Below are positions 8,916-16,122 of a stretch of 32,402 bases of DNA, piece by piece; the stretch's first letter is position 1; each line of letters opens with the position of its first letter. A program made the position numbers and the translations under genes. Below the pieces are notes generated by a model. The model was given only the letters and a program-made list of their open reading frames with translations, had not been told where the DNA came from and searched no databases. Source of the stretch: a bacterium (GTDB lineage Bacteria > Myxococcota_A > UBA9042); contig JAUIAC010000033.1 in assembly GCA_030425545.1 (NCBI GenBank), positions 1 through 32,402 of the forward strand, in the 5' to 3' direction.

Positions 8916-8945
8916 ATAGTACAACATCCTCAGCCTCTGTGTCGG
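8916..8945 (-). promoter_or_regulatory. possible promoter of the large lipoprotein gene
   Basis: On the minus strand, CCGACA (8945-8940), an 18-bp spacer, then TACTAT (8921-8916), with transcription starting near 8909 and a leader of about 23 nt carrying GAGG. The hexamers match the sigma-70 consensus 4 of 6 each. It would uncouple this gene from the anti-sigma gene 151 bp upstream. Confidence 0.35.
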
Positions 8946-9022
8946 GCCAGCTGGAGGGGCCGCGGTTCGCGGTGCGGCTCCGCCTGCGCGGTCGCGTCGC
9001 GAACGCTCGCGGCTGGCCCCCT

Positions 9023-9050
9023 GTCAGTGGGCCCCGGTCAGTGGGCCCCG
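9023..9050. repeat. 14-bp tandem duplication over the anti-sigma stop
   Basis: GTCAGTGGGCCCCG occurs twice back to back (9023-9036, 9037-9050). The second copy holds the TGA stop (9038-9040, minus strand) of the anti-sigma gene. Because 14 is not a multiple of three, the duplication shifts frame beyond the stop without changing the protein. Confidence 0.85.
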
Positions 9051-9967
9051 GCCAGCGCGGCGCGCACGACGCCGGTCTGGAGGCTCTCGGGGTATCGGCG
9101 CCGGAAGTCCCGCCCGGCGCGCTGGGCCTCGGCGAGGCGCCCGGCGCTCGCCAGGGCCACCACCCGCAGCGCGGCGCGCTCTTCCGTCAGCTCGCCCTGC
9201 GGGAATCGAGCGCCGTGCACAGCGAGCACACGCAGCGCCGCTGCCGGCTCTTTGCGGCCGAGCGCTGCCCGCGCCTGGCGCACGAGGGCCAGCTCCTGGC
9301 GCAGGGTCGACACAGGCGGGGCTTTGTCCACGGGCGGCGCCTGCGCTCGCTTGGCCCGTCGGCGGCGAGGCGCTGCCTTCGCCCGGTGAGGACGCTCGGG
9401 GCGCCGGCGATCTGCGTCGGGCTGCTGCGTGTCTGCCACCGCTGGACGCGCCCGCCGGGGCAGCGCCGCGGCTTCGCCAGCCGACGCTGTGGGCCCGTCC
9501 TCCCGCGCCAGCGATCCGGTAGCCGGCGCTTCGGGCGCGACCGGGCGAGCTCGGTGCTCGTGAGGCCGGCGCGCGATGTGTCCGTGGGCGCTCTCGATCC
9601 CTCGGCGTCCGCCGGAGGCAGCGGGCGCGCTTGCCGCGGAGGCCGATGACACCACGAGCTCCTCGGCTTGTTCCGCCGCGGCAGGGACTTCGCCCCCGGC
9701 CAGCTGGGCCACCGTGCCCATCATCAGCGCGCCGATGACCAGCGGGCCGGCCGACCAGAGGCCGATGCCCGGGGGCAGCTGCGGGGAGGGTGGCGCGGGG
9801 CGCCTGCGGGTGCCAAAGGCTTCGGTTCCGGTCGCGGGGGCCGCTGCGATGCTGGCCTGCAGCCGCGCCCACACGCGTGCCTGGGTCGCCGCGCTGGGCG
9901 CTGGCGCGTCGCGTTCGCTGTCGAGGAGCTCGTCGAGCCACGGATCGGGAGACGGGGGAGCGCTCAC
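9038..9967 (-). CDS. probable anti-sigma factor with TPR-like C-terminus
   Basis: 309 residues, translated right after the ECF sigma gene with a GTGA overlap (9964-9967), which is typical of a cognate anti-sigma. The N-terminal cytoplasmic part (PDPWLDELLDSERDAP, ATQARVWARLQASI) is followed by one membrane span (GLWSAGPLVIGALMMGTVAQL, about residues 67-88). Then comes a long Ala/Pro/Arg-rich region, and a helical C-terminus (LRQELALVRQARAALGRKEP, ERAALRVVALASAGRLAEAQ) with TPR-like helix pairs. I see no His-x3-Cys-x2-Cys zinc motif, so it is not a ZAS-type anti-sigma. The GTG start is fixed by a near-perfect ribosome site (9972-9981). The role is inferred from position and topology; a direct binding partner is not proven. 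Confidence 0.7.
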   Translation of the reverse strand: MSAPPSPDPWLDELLDSERDAPAPSAATQARVWARLQASIAAAPATGTEAFGTRRRPAPPSPQLPPGIGLWSAGPLVIGALMMGTVAQLAGGEVPAAAEQAEELVVSSASAASAPAASGGRRGIESAHGHIARRPHEHRARPVAPEAPATGSLAREDGPTASAGEAAALPRRARPAVADTQQPDADRRRPERPHRAKAAPRRRRAKRAQAPPVDKAPPVSTLRQELALVRQARAALGRKEPAAALRVLAVHGARFPQGELTEERAALRVVALASAGRLAEAQRAGRDFRRRYPESLQTGVVRAALAGAH

Positions 9968-10578
9968 GGCGTCACCTCCTTGGGGCCCCGCAAACGCAGG
10001 ACCTCCGACTTGAACTTCTTGCGCGCCAGGCGCAGGCGCGAATAGAGCGTGTTGAGGGGCGCGTCCACAGCCTCAGCGACCTCGGGCATCGACAGGCCGT
10101 CGAGCTCGTGCAGTACGAACACGTCGCGCTGCGGGTCGGGGAGACGGGCGAGGGCCTGGTGGACCAGGGCGCGCGCCTCGGCGGCCTCGGTCAGCGCCTG
10201 GGCGTCGAGCTGGTCGTGTGCGCCGGGCTCGTAGTCGAAGCCGAGCTTCACCATGCGGTTGCGGGCCCGGCGGCGCTCCCCTGCGGCGACTCGCCAGGCG
10301 ATACCCGCAAGCCAGGCGCGGCTCGACCGGGTCGCGTCGAAGGTGTCCCAGCGGCGGTGCGCGATGATGAACACCTCGTGCGCAGCGTCTTCGAGGTCAC
10401 GCGACTGCACGCCCAGGCGCCGCAGGGTGTGCCACACGTGGCGAAAGTGCGCCTCGTACATGCCCTGCAGGGTCACCGGCGTGCCGTTCATGTCGGTGGC
10501 CGGCGCGTCGGGCTCCGCTGCGTCGGGCTCGGCTGCGTCGGGCGCCGGGGCGAGGGGGCTGGCGGGGACAGTGGACAT
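9964..10578 (-). CDS. ECF-subfamily RNA polymerase sigma factor
   Basis: 204 residues. Region 2 reads MYEAHFRHVWHTLRRLGV, then RDLEDAAHEVFIIAHRRWDTFD (regions 2.1-2.2, core RNAP binding), then SRAWLAGIAWRVAAGERRR (2.3-2.4, -10 recognition). Region 4 is ALARLPDPQRDVFVLHELDG, then SMPEVAEAVDAPLNTLYSRLRLARKK, a helix-turn-helix for the -35. The first 45 residues are an Ala/Pro/Asp tail with three copies of a 'PDAAE'-like unit encoded by 12-bp repeats; this tail is not conserved in the family. ATG 10578 has no clear Shine-Dalgarno sequence, and a later ATG (M-N-G-T-P-V) is an alternative start. The gene is coupled to the anti-sigma gene. The exported protein gene 124 bp upstream, same strand, is a possible target. 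Confidence 0.9.
   Translation of the reverse strand: MSTVPASPLAPAPDAAEPDAAEPDAPATDMNGTPVTLQGMYEAHFRHVWHTLRRLGVQSRDLEDAAHEVFIIAHRRWDTFDATRSSRAWLAGIAWRVAAGERRRARNRMVKLGFDYEPGAHDQLDAQALTEAAEARALVHQALARLPDPQRDVFVLHELDGLSMPEVAEAVDAPLNTLYSRLRLARKKFKSEVLRLRGPKEVTP
9972..9981 (-). promoter_or_regulatory. near-perfect ribosome binding site of the anti-sigma gene
   Basis: On the minus strand, AAGGAGGTGA is complementary to the 3' end of 16S rRNA over ten bases and lies 4 nt before GTG 9967. It is inside the end of the sigma gene, so the anti-sigma can be made at high level from the same message. It is the strongest such site in the window. Confidence 0.85.
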
Positions 10579-10702
10579 GGCGCGGTCGCTTGCCTGGGTA
10601 CGAGGGGGACGGGTGGGGCCGTCGGAAGGGTGTTGTGTCCAAAGGAGTGCTTCTGTCACGGGTGCGGGCGCTTTTTTCCTGCGGTGGCGTGGGGCCACCT
10701 CA

Positions 10703-11875
10703 CTATCCCGGTGTCCACACCACCCCGAGCCCGACGAGCGCGCCCAGGCCCTCGCGGCGCCACGACGCGGCGCCGTCCACACGCAGCGTGGTCGGGACCA
10801 GCGACCACAGAGCCTCTGCCCAGAGCTCGAAGCCCACGTGGCGCCAGAGCGACCAGGTGCCGCTGACCCGGGCGCCGACGTCGCCGTCGACGGTCCACAC
10901 CGCGGTGTCCGAGGCCAGCCCGACCCCGGCGCTGTGGCGCAGCCCCAGGGCGATGACGGGGCACGCGTCGATCGGCCCAACGCGGACGCAGCCTGCGACA
11001 AAGGTCGACAGCTGCGACGAGGTCACGCCTGCCGTCGCGGCCGCTCCGTCGGCGACGGCCGCGACGGGCGCGAAGCCCGGCACCAGCGCGCGCCCCCCAA
11101 AGCGCAGGGACCAGCGTCCGCGCCCGCCGGACACCGCCAGGGAGACGCCGCCCGTGGTCGCGGGGGCCAGGGCGAACGCCGACACCCCCGACACGTGCGC
11201 GCGCCAGTCTGTGGTCGACACGAGCTCCCTGTCTGGCGCCACGACGGCTGGTGGGGCGACGGGGCCGCGTCGCGGACGTCTCTGGGCCGCCGCGCCTTGT
11301 CGCCGCAGCGCGCGGCGCCGCAGACCCGGCAGGGCGAGCGCCTGGTCCAAGGCCACGCACGTCGCGACCGCGGCCGCCTCCAGCAGCGGGCCGGGCGCCC
11401 GGGCGCGGAGCAGGCGCGCCCCGAGCACCGCCGCGCCCCACGTGACGTCGACGACGGCCTGGTGCCCCCGCGGCGTGCGCTGCCAGCGCAGGTGCAGCGC
11501 CACCGGGGCCACCGCGGCCGCGGGCGCCAGACACGCCCGCAGATGTCGGCTGGTGACCGCCGCGGCGTCCGCTGGCGCTGGCCCGCTGACGCGCACGCGG
11601 ATACTCCACGTGGGCCCGCTGGCTGCGGCAGACGCCGGCGGCTGTGCTGGTGCCGCGCCGCCCGTGGTGAGCGAGCCGCGGCCCTCAGACGCGCGCGGGA
11701 CCTGCGCGCGAGCGGGCGCAGGTCCGCTCGCGACGACGAACGCCACCATGAACGCGCCCACGCTCAGCGCCGCCCGGGCATGTCGGCGCGGCGCGGTGGA
11801 CGCCGTGCATCCCGCCGGCGGGCGACGGGGTGTGGGCTGACGGGGCTGGGTCAGGGCGCGCATGGGGTCGAGCAT
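10703..11875 (-). CDS. exported, probably outer-membrane barrel-like protein
   Basis: About 390 residues from ATG 11875, or 386 from ATG 11863; no ribosome site decides between them. A basic lead is followed by a hydrophobic stretch (AALSVGAFMVAFVVASGPAPARA) with an Ala-x-Ala cleavage site. The mature N-terminus is an alpha/beta segment (WSIRVRVSG, HLRACLAP, LLEAAAVATCVALDQAL). The C-terminal 170 residues alternate short hydrophobic strands with Gly/Ser turns (VSGVSAFALAP, GRWSLRFGGRALV, STFVAGCVRV, HVGFELWAEAL), as in a small beta-barrel, and end in a hydrophobic strand. I infer an outer-membrane site. It lies directly upstream of the ECF sigma gene on the same strand, an arrangement suggesting envelope-stress control. 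No specific family is recognised. Confidence 0.6.
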   Translation of the reverse strand: MLDPMRALTQPRQPTPRRPPAGCTASTAPRRHARAALSVGAFMVAFVVASGPAPARAQVPRASEGRGSLTTGGAAPAQPPASAAASGPTWSIRVRVSGPAPADAAAVTSRHLRACLAPAAAVAPVALHLRWQRTPRGHQAVVDVTWGAAVLGARLLRARAPGPLLEAAAVATCVALDQALALPGLRRRALRRQGAAAQRRPRRGPVAPPAVVAPDRELVSTTDWRAHVSGVSAFALAPATTGGVSLAVSGGRGRWSLRFGGRALVPGFAPVAAVADGAAATAGVTSSQLSTFVAGCVRVGPIDACPVIALGLRHSAGVGLASDTAVWTVDGDVGARVSGTWSLWRHVGFELWAEALWSLVPTTLRVDGAASWRREGLGALVGLGVVWTPG

Positions 11876-11957
11876 ACGACAGCTGAGGCCACATCTCGCA
11901 TCGCTCCGTGAAGGCGAGAGCGAGCCGCCGCGTGTCGCGCCACGGACCGCCGGCGCG

Positions 11958-11986
11958 TTGCGCAAAGCGCGGCGGGCTCCTACGCT
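11958..11986 (+). promoter_or_regulatory. possible promoter of the barrel-like protein / glyoxalase pair
   Basis: TTGCGC (11958-11963), a 17-bp spacer, TACGCT (11981-11986), placed 64 bp before the ATG at 12050. The same TACGCT hexamer stands before the three-gene module at 23386. The -10 match to the E. coli consensus is only 3 of 6. Confidence 0.35.
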
Positions 11987-12049
11987 CCCTGCACCACCTC
12001 ATGCCGGTCGCCCGGCGTCGTCCTAGCCGCGTCGCGGCCGGAGGCCCCT

Positions 12050-13048
12050 ATGTCCCACTGCTGTCGCGCTCGTCGACCACGGCATCATCGCAGCCGCGCC
12101 GCCTGGGTCGCCCTCGTCGCCGCCCTGTGCATGGCGCCGGGGCTGGCCTTCTCCGACTCCAGCGCCGACGGCTCGCGGGTGGTCGACGACACCAAGATGC
12201 CGGACGTCTCCGTGGTCTACAGCAACCTCACCGTCATCCGCTACAACCCGCTGGGGCTGCAGAACCGCTTTCGCATCGGCTGGCGCAAGCGGCTGAGCGA
12301 CAGCGACTCCGTGCTGCGCAAGAACACCTACTTCATGGCCTCGCTGACCGCCCTGATCACGCCCTCGCTGGAGCGCGTCGGCGTGCGCCTCGAGTTCCAG
12401 CCGCTCGCGATCCTCCAGCTCTACGCCGGCGCCGAGTGGGCCTGGTACCTGGGCAACTTCGACTACCTGACCAGCTACAAGGACGCGGCCCAGGACTACT
12501 CCGACACCGCGCTGGCAGCCGCGGCGGACCGGGGTGAGAACTACGCTGCGTCGGGGCTCCGCCTGACCGCCGGCGCCATGTTGCAGGCCAAGGTCGGCCC
12601 CATCGCGGTCCGCAGCAACACGCGCGCGCACTACCACCGCCTTAACTCACGCGCCTCGGACCCGGTGTGGTTCGACATCTTCGACGACCTGCTCACGCCG
12701 CGCCGCGGCCTGTCGTTCATCCAGAACAACGACCTGCTCTTCGTCAAAGGCCGCCTGGTCGCTGGCATCCGCCACACGTGGAGCCGGTCCATGCTCGACG
12801 ACGACGCGCTCGCCGCGGTGCCCAGCAACCTCTCGCCGCGAGACAGCACGCACCGGGTCGGCCCCTTCGTCGCCTACCGCCTGACCAAAGAGAACAAGTA
12901 CGCGTCGTCGCGCTTCCGCCGCCCCACGCTGGTGCTGCTGACGCAGTGGTGGGTTCAGCACCCCTGGCGCACCGGCCAGGACACGTCCCAGGCGCTCCCG
13001 TGGACCGTGCTGGCGTTCACGTTTGACGGGCAGCTCTCCGGCAGCTAG
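12050..13048 (+). CDS. exported protein, probable outer-membrane beta-barrel
   Basis: 332 residues with a signal peptide (Arg/His-rich start, AAWVALVAALCMAPGLAFS). The mature chain is a series of amphipathic strands: FRIGWRKRL, TYFMASLTALITP, RVGVRLEFQPLAILQLYAGAEWAWYLG, LTAGAMLQAKVG, LVAGIRHTWSRS, VGPFVAYRLT, PTLVLLTQWWV. It ends with LAFTFDGQLSGS. Aromatic residues at strand ends fit a barrel girdle. No named family is recognised. ATG 12050 follows GGAGG (12040-12044) and CCCCT at ideal spacing. It is divergent from the exported protein gene on the other strand and 36 bp before the glyoxalase, with which it may share a transcript. Confidence 0.65.
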   Translation: MSHCCRARRPRHHRSRAAWVALVAALCMAPGLAFSDSSADGSRVVDDTKMPDVSVVYSNLTVIRYNPLGLQNRFRIGWRKRLSDSDSVLRKNTYFMASLTALITPSLERVGVRLEFQPLAILQLYAGAEWAWYLGNFDYLTSYKDAAQDYSDTALAAAADRGENYAASGLRLTAGAMLQAKVGPIAVRSNTRAHYHRLNSRASDPVWFDIFDDLLTPRRGLSFIQNNDLLFVKGRLVAGIRHTWSRSMLDDDALAAVPSNLSPRDSTHRVGPFVAYRLTKENKYASSRFRRPTLVLLTQWWVQHPWRTGQDTSQALPWTVLAFTFDGQLSGS

Positions 13049-13084
13049 CACTCGAGCCGCACTCCTACCTCTACGGGGCACGCG

Positions 13085-13510
13085 ATGCGCTTTCTCCACG
13101 CCATGGTTCGGGTGCGCGACCTCGACGCCGCGCTCCACTTCTTCTGCGACCTGCTCGGCCTCAAGGAGGTGCGGCGCCGCGAGAGCGAGCGGGGCCGCTT
13201 CACCCTGGTGTTCCTGGAGACCGGCGCCGAGGGCGACAACGCGCAGCTGGAGCTGACCTGGAACTGGGACCAGACCGAGCCCTACACGGGCGGCCGGAAC
13301 TTCGGTCACGTGGCCTTCGCTGTCGACGACATCTACGCCACGTGCGAGCGGCTGCAGGCCGGCGGCGTGACCATCGCCCGCCCGCCGCGTGACGGGTACA
13401 TGGCCTTTGTGCGCTCGCCGGACAACATCAGCGTGGAGCTGCTGCAGCGGGGCGACAAGCTGGCGCCCGCCGAGCCATGGCTGTCGATGCCCAACACAGG
13501 GTCGTGGTAG
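13085..13510 (+). CDS. gloA: glyoxalase I-like metalloenzyme (VOC superfamily)
   Basis: Lactoylglutathione lyase-type protein that would turn the hemithioacetal of methylglyoxal and glutathione into S-lactoylglutathione in the cytosol. At 141 residues it matches the short bacterial, Ni-type GloA. The start [20 protein letters not shown] matches E. coli GloA in register (MRLLHTMLRVGDL). The four metal ligands can be placed: His5, the Glu of AQLELTWNW, the His of [11 protein letters not shown] and the Glu of SVELLQ. The usual 'DPDGY' turn before the last ligand reads SPDNI, which other VOC proteins also have, so a different thiol substrate is possible. It converges on the Sel1 gene with 3 bp between stops. 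Confidence 0.8.
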   Translation: MRFLHAMVRVRDLDAALHFFCDLLGLKEVRRRESERGRFTLVFLETGAEGDNAQLELTWNWDQTEPYTGGRNFGHVAFAVDDIYATCERLQAGGVTIARPPRDGYMAFVRSPDNISVELLQRGDKLAPAEPWLSMPNTGSW

Positions 13511-13513
13511 CGG

Positions 13514-14617
13514 CTACCGGCCGTCGTCTCTGGCGCCCGCGGAGTGCTGGTCAGGGCCCGACGGGCGTGCGGGGCTCTCTGCCGCCGAACACGCCTGCTT
13601 CACTCCTAGCTCGCAGGCTCTGGCAAACCAGGCTCGAGCGGCCTCCGGGCGGGGCTTCAGCGCGCCCTTGGCGCCCACGCGGTACCCGGTCGCGAGGTTG
13701 AAGCAGGCGGCGGCGTGGCCGCTCTCACACAGCGACCGCCACAGGTGCATCGCCTCGCGCGGCCGCGCCGGTACGCCGGGGGCGCCGACGAAGAGCAGCA
13801 GCGCCAGGCCGCTGCAGCCGTTGGCGTCGCCGAGCTTGCAGGCGCGCTGGTAGTAGATCCCCGCGGCGGAGGCGTCCTTGGCCCGGCCCTGACCTCGAGA
13901 GGCGCAGACGGCGAGCTGAACGCACGCGCTCGGCACCTTGGCGTCACACGCGCGCTGCAGGCGCGGCAACGCAGCGCCGTAGTCGCCACGCTTGGCCTCG
14001 ATGACCCCCACGTTGGCGCACGCGAGCGCGTTGCCCTTGGCGCAGGCGCGCCGAAAGGTCGCCTCTGCCGCCGCTGCGTCCGTGCCGCGTTGGGCGACGC
14101 CCAGATCGTTGCAAGCCCGGGCCAGGCCGCCGCGGCAGAGCGCCTGAAAACGGGCCACCGCCTTGGCCGTGGCCACGGGGCCGCCTTCGCCGCGCAGCTC
14201 CATGGTCGCCAGCAACAGGCAGCCCATGGGCTGGCCGCCGGTGCAGGCCTCTTGCGCCAGCGCGCGCGCCTTCTTGGCGTCCGCCTTCACGCCGTCGCCG
14301 TCCCGCAAGATGCGCGCCAGACGCCAGCACGCGTCCGCCGCCTCGGGCCCCTCGTGGGCGCAGCCCATGGCGTAAAATCGGCTCGCGCGACCCGGGTTCG
14401 GCAGGTCGTCGCCGCCGTCTTCGAGCGCGGCGCCGAGGCGCACGCACGCGCCCGCAGACCCCGCCTTGCACTGCGTGTCCAGCGCGGCGGGACGCGCACG
14501 CCCACCGCCGCACGCCGCGCAGGCCACCAGGGCCAGGGCGACGGCCCACGTCGCCGCGTTCGTCCGGCGCGACCACCCGAGCGGGCGCGTCTCAGCGGCG
14601 GTCGGCTCGACAAGCAT
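13514..14617 (-). CDS. lipoprotein of Cys-paired Sel1 repeats (Hcp-like)
   Basis: 367 residues: a lipobox (LVAC, Cys33) followed by about nine Sel1/TPR-like helical repeats to residue 350. Almost every repeat carries two cysteines spaced as in A-C-x(5-8)-A-C, for example ACAKGNALACANVG, ACDAKVPSACVQLA, ACKLGDANGCSGLA and LCESGHAAACFNLA. That pattern is the hallmark of the Helicobacter cysteine-rich proteins (HcpA/HcpC), where each pair makes a disulfide that staples a helical hairpin. So this is a disulfide-stiffened solenoid for protein binding at the outer envelope, which needs oxidative folding. ATG 14617 is chosen for the signal peptide and GGAG 10 nt upstream. The same frame stays open far upstream without coding character. 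The partner is unknown. Confidence 0.85.
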   Translation of the reverse strand: MLVEPTAAETRPLGWSRRTNAATWAVALALVACAACGGGRARPAALDTQCKAGSAGACVRLGAALEDGGDDLPNPGRASRFYAMGCAHEGPEAADACWRLARILRDGDGVKADAKKARALAQEACTGGQPMGCLLLATMELRGEGGPVATAKAVARFQALCRGGLARACNDLGVAQRGTDAAAAEATFRRACAKGNALACANVGVIEAKRGDYGAALPRLQRACDAKVPSACVQLAVCASRGQGRAKDASAAGIYYQRACKLGDANGCSGLALLLFVGAPGVPARPREAMHLWRSLCESGHAAACFNLATGYRVGAKGALKPRPEAARAWFARACELGVKQACSAAESPARPSGPDQHSAGARDDGR

Positions 14618-14682
14618 CAGCGGCGTTCTCCGGGCAGCGGCGCGCCACGCGACAAAGAGGTGGCGCCGCGTCGACGGGAAGA

Positions 14683-14710
14683 TTGCCCCCTGGCGCGGAG
14701 TTCGTACACT
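14683..14710 (+). promoter_or_regulatory. possible plus-strand promoter facing the hairpin cluster
   Basis: TTGCCC (14683-14688), a 16-bp spacer, TACACT (14705-14710). No coding gene lies downstream on this strand for 6 kb, so if active it would drive a non-coding transcript through 14899-15120. It has the same TAnnCT -10 form as other candidate promoters here. Confidence 0.3.
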
Positions 14711-14898
14711 GAGGACAGGCCACGGGGTCCTGGCGCGACCTCGGCCTCTCGGGCTCACCACCCGAGGCGGGCATGTGCCCGCACCACCCAGCGAGCGACC
14801 TGGCGCGGCACCGGGCGTTCGTGCGGAGGGAAACCGCGATGACCAACTGCCGATGGATAGTAAGGGGGTGATCACGTGTCTAGCTTTAGTACGACCGG

Positions 14899-15120
14899 TG
14901 AGGTGATGCCTCATTAGCGTGACCTGAACGCCCTGGACAGACAGCGTTTGTCTCACTCGCTGTTCCCAAGCGTTCATCGTCAGAGCCTGACGGCCCTGAT
15001 CGGTCGCCGACCACCAGGTCGACCGCTGATCATTCCCAGGCATCACCGCCCCCGCTTCGGTGCGCCATGGTCTGGCGCGATGCCCCCCAGGGGGCGACCG
15101 GAGCGGGGGTTGCCTGTTTT
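14899..15120 (+). ncRNA. candidate structured non-coding RNA
   Basis: Five structures follow each other. H1: TGAGG/CCTCA (14899-14913). H2: TGAACGC/GCGTTCA (14925-14931, 14970-14976) enclosing ACAGCG/CGCTGT (14941-14946, 14958-14963). H3: CGTCAG/CTGACG (14978-14992). H4: TGATC-GGTCG (14997-15006) with CGACC, a 3-nt bulge, GATCA (15020-15032). J5: a three-way junction whose 13-bp stem pairs 15049-15061 with 15097-15109 and encloses the hairpins GCGCCA/TGGCGC (15062-15078) and GCCCC/GGGGC (15082-15095). J5 has one T-G pair, which is a wobble on the plus strand and a mismatch on the minus strand, and it is followed by T-rich TTGCCTGTTTT. Both favour plus-strand RNA. It does not look like tmRNA, RNase P, SRP or 6S RNA to me. 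It could instead be a degraded mobile-element end. Confidence 0.4.
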
Positions 15121-15132
15121 GGCGCTCCCGAA

Positions 15133-16122
15133 TCAGCTCGTGGCCCACCAGCAGCGATGGATGCGGCGGTCGCGGTAGTCCGGCGGCACGGTGCGATCGC
15201 TGATCTCCTCGGCCAGCATCCCGGCGAAGGCGTCGTCGTCGAGCTTGAAGCGGCGGGCGTTGGTGGAGAAGACCACGAGCCCGCCCGGCGCCAGCACGTC
15301 GCGGATGGTTCGCAGCAACACGCCATGGTCGCGCTGGATGTCGAACACGTCTTGGGTGCGCTTGCTGTTGGAGAAGGTCGGCGGGTCGCAGACCACGAGA
15401 TCCCACGACTGTCCGCGGTTGCGCGCGTCCACCAGAAAGTCGGGCACGCTCGCTCGCGCAAAGCTGTGGTCGAGCCCGTCGAAGCCGTTGAGCCGCAGGT
15501 TGTCCTGCGCCCAGTCCAGGTAGGTCTGGCTGAGATCCACCGTGGTCGTCGTCTCGGCGCCGCCGGCCGCCGCGTAGGCCGAGAAGCTCCCCGTGTAGGC
15601 GAAGAGGTTGAGCATGCGCCGGCCCTGCGACGCGTCTCGCACCATGGCGCGCGTCTGTCGGTGGTCGAGGAAGAGCCCGGTGTCAAGGTAGTCCTTCAAG
15701 TTGACCAGGAACTGTAGCCCCCCCTCCGCCACGGCGAAGCGGCGGTCAGCGGCGCGAAATCGAGGGCCGCGCTTGGTGTACTGCTCGGTCCCGCGCTGAC
15801 GGCGCCGGTCCTTCAGGTGCACGTGCTTGGGATCACAGCCCAGCGCCTCGCCCACGTGGGTCACCAGCCACGCCGCCAGCGCCGCGGCCGCCTCCGGATC
15901 GTCCTGGTCCCGCTTCCGCGACCACGCCGCGGCGTGCAGCTGCCCTTCGTACCAGTCCAGCGTCAGCGGCAGCTCCGGGATGTCCCGGTCGTAGAGCCGG
16001 TAGCACGTCACCCCGGTCTTGCGGCGCCAGGCCGCCAGCTTGCGGCTGTTCTTCCGCACGCGGTTGACCAGCATCTCGCCCAGCGCGTCCCGTCGCGCCG
16101 CCTGGTCCGCGCCGCCGCTCAC
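15133..16122 (-). CDS. standalone RlmK-type 23S rRNA methyltransferase
   Basis: 329 residues matching the C-terminal (RlmK) half of E. coli RlmKL, which makes m7G2069 in 23S rRNA. Signature parts are GLFLDHRQTRAMVRDAS and MLNLFAYTGSFSAYAAAGGA (SAM motif I), DLSQTYLDWAQDNLRLNGF (motif II), and DLVVCDPPTFSNSKR with the DPPTFSNSKR motif that is near-identical in RlmK. The QRDH helix and the terminal RRIHRCW also match. The N-terminal THUMP/RlmL half is absent, so this is a split version. GTG 16122 overlaps the upstream glycosyltransferase stop as GTGA (16119-16122), so the two are translationally coupled. The longer open frame upstream of 16122 is only a shadow of that gene. The exact target guanine is inferred from homology. 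Confidence 0.88.
   Translation of the reverse strand: MSGGADQAARRDALGEMLVNRVRKNSRKLAAWRRKTGVTCYRLYDRDIPELPLTLDWYEGQLHAAAWSRKRDQDDPEAAAALAAWLVTHVGEALGCDPKHVHLKDRRRQRGTEQYTKRGPRFRAADRRFAVAEGGLQFLVNLKDYLDTGLFLDHRQTRAMVRDASQGRRMLNLFAYTGSFSAYAAAGGAETTTTVDLSQTYLDWAQDNLRLNGFDGLDHSFARASVPDFLVDARNRGQSWDLVVCDPPTFSNSKRTQDVFDIQRDHGVLLRTIRDVLAPGGLVVFSTNARRFKLDDDAFAGMLAEEISDRTVPPDYRDRRIHRCWWATS

Larger units (their letters stand above)
14618..15132. other. 515-bp gene-free stretch between the Sel1 and RlmK-like genes
   Basis: No convincing gene is seen. The part 14850-15035 is visibly less GC-rich than its surroundings. It holds a possible plus-strand promoter (14683-14710), the overlapping palindromes GTGATCAC (14868-14875) and CACGTG (14873-14878), and a cluster of five RNA-like structures (14899-15109). 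The front of the Sel1 gene at 14617 must have its promoter here on the minus strand, but I could not place it. Confidence 0.7.

Noticed and set aside
10683-10699. Hairpin GGTGGC-GTGGG-GCCACC below the exported protein gene as a terminator
   Set aside because: On the minus strand, where it would act, it is followed by A-rich rather than T-rich sequence.
10579-10702. GGAAAA as an ECF-type -35 before the sigma gene (autoregulation)
   Set aside because: No matching -10 element at the right distance.
14592-14846. Minus-strand 84-codon frame with a CPQC motif
   Set aside because: It has only one Cys pair, no family resemblance and no ribosome site, and it overlaps the start of the Sel1 gene. Judged a chance open frame in GC-rich DNA.
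13514-15406. A 630-codon open frame on the minus strand that runs from the RlmK-like gene through the gap into the Sel1 gene
   Set aside because: Only the part from 14617 has a ribosome site, lipobox and family match. The upstream part overlaps the RlmK-like gene and the hairpin region and has no protein-like pattern.
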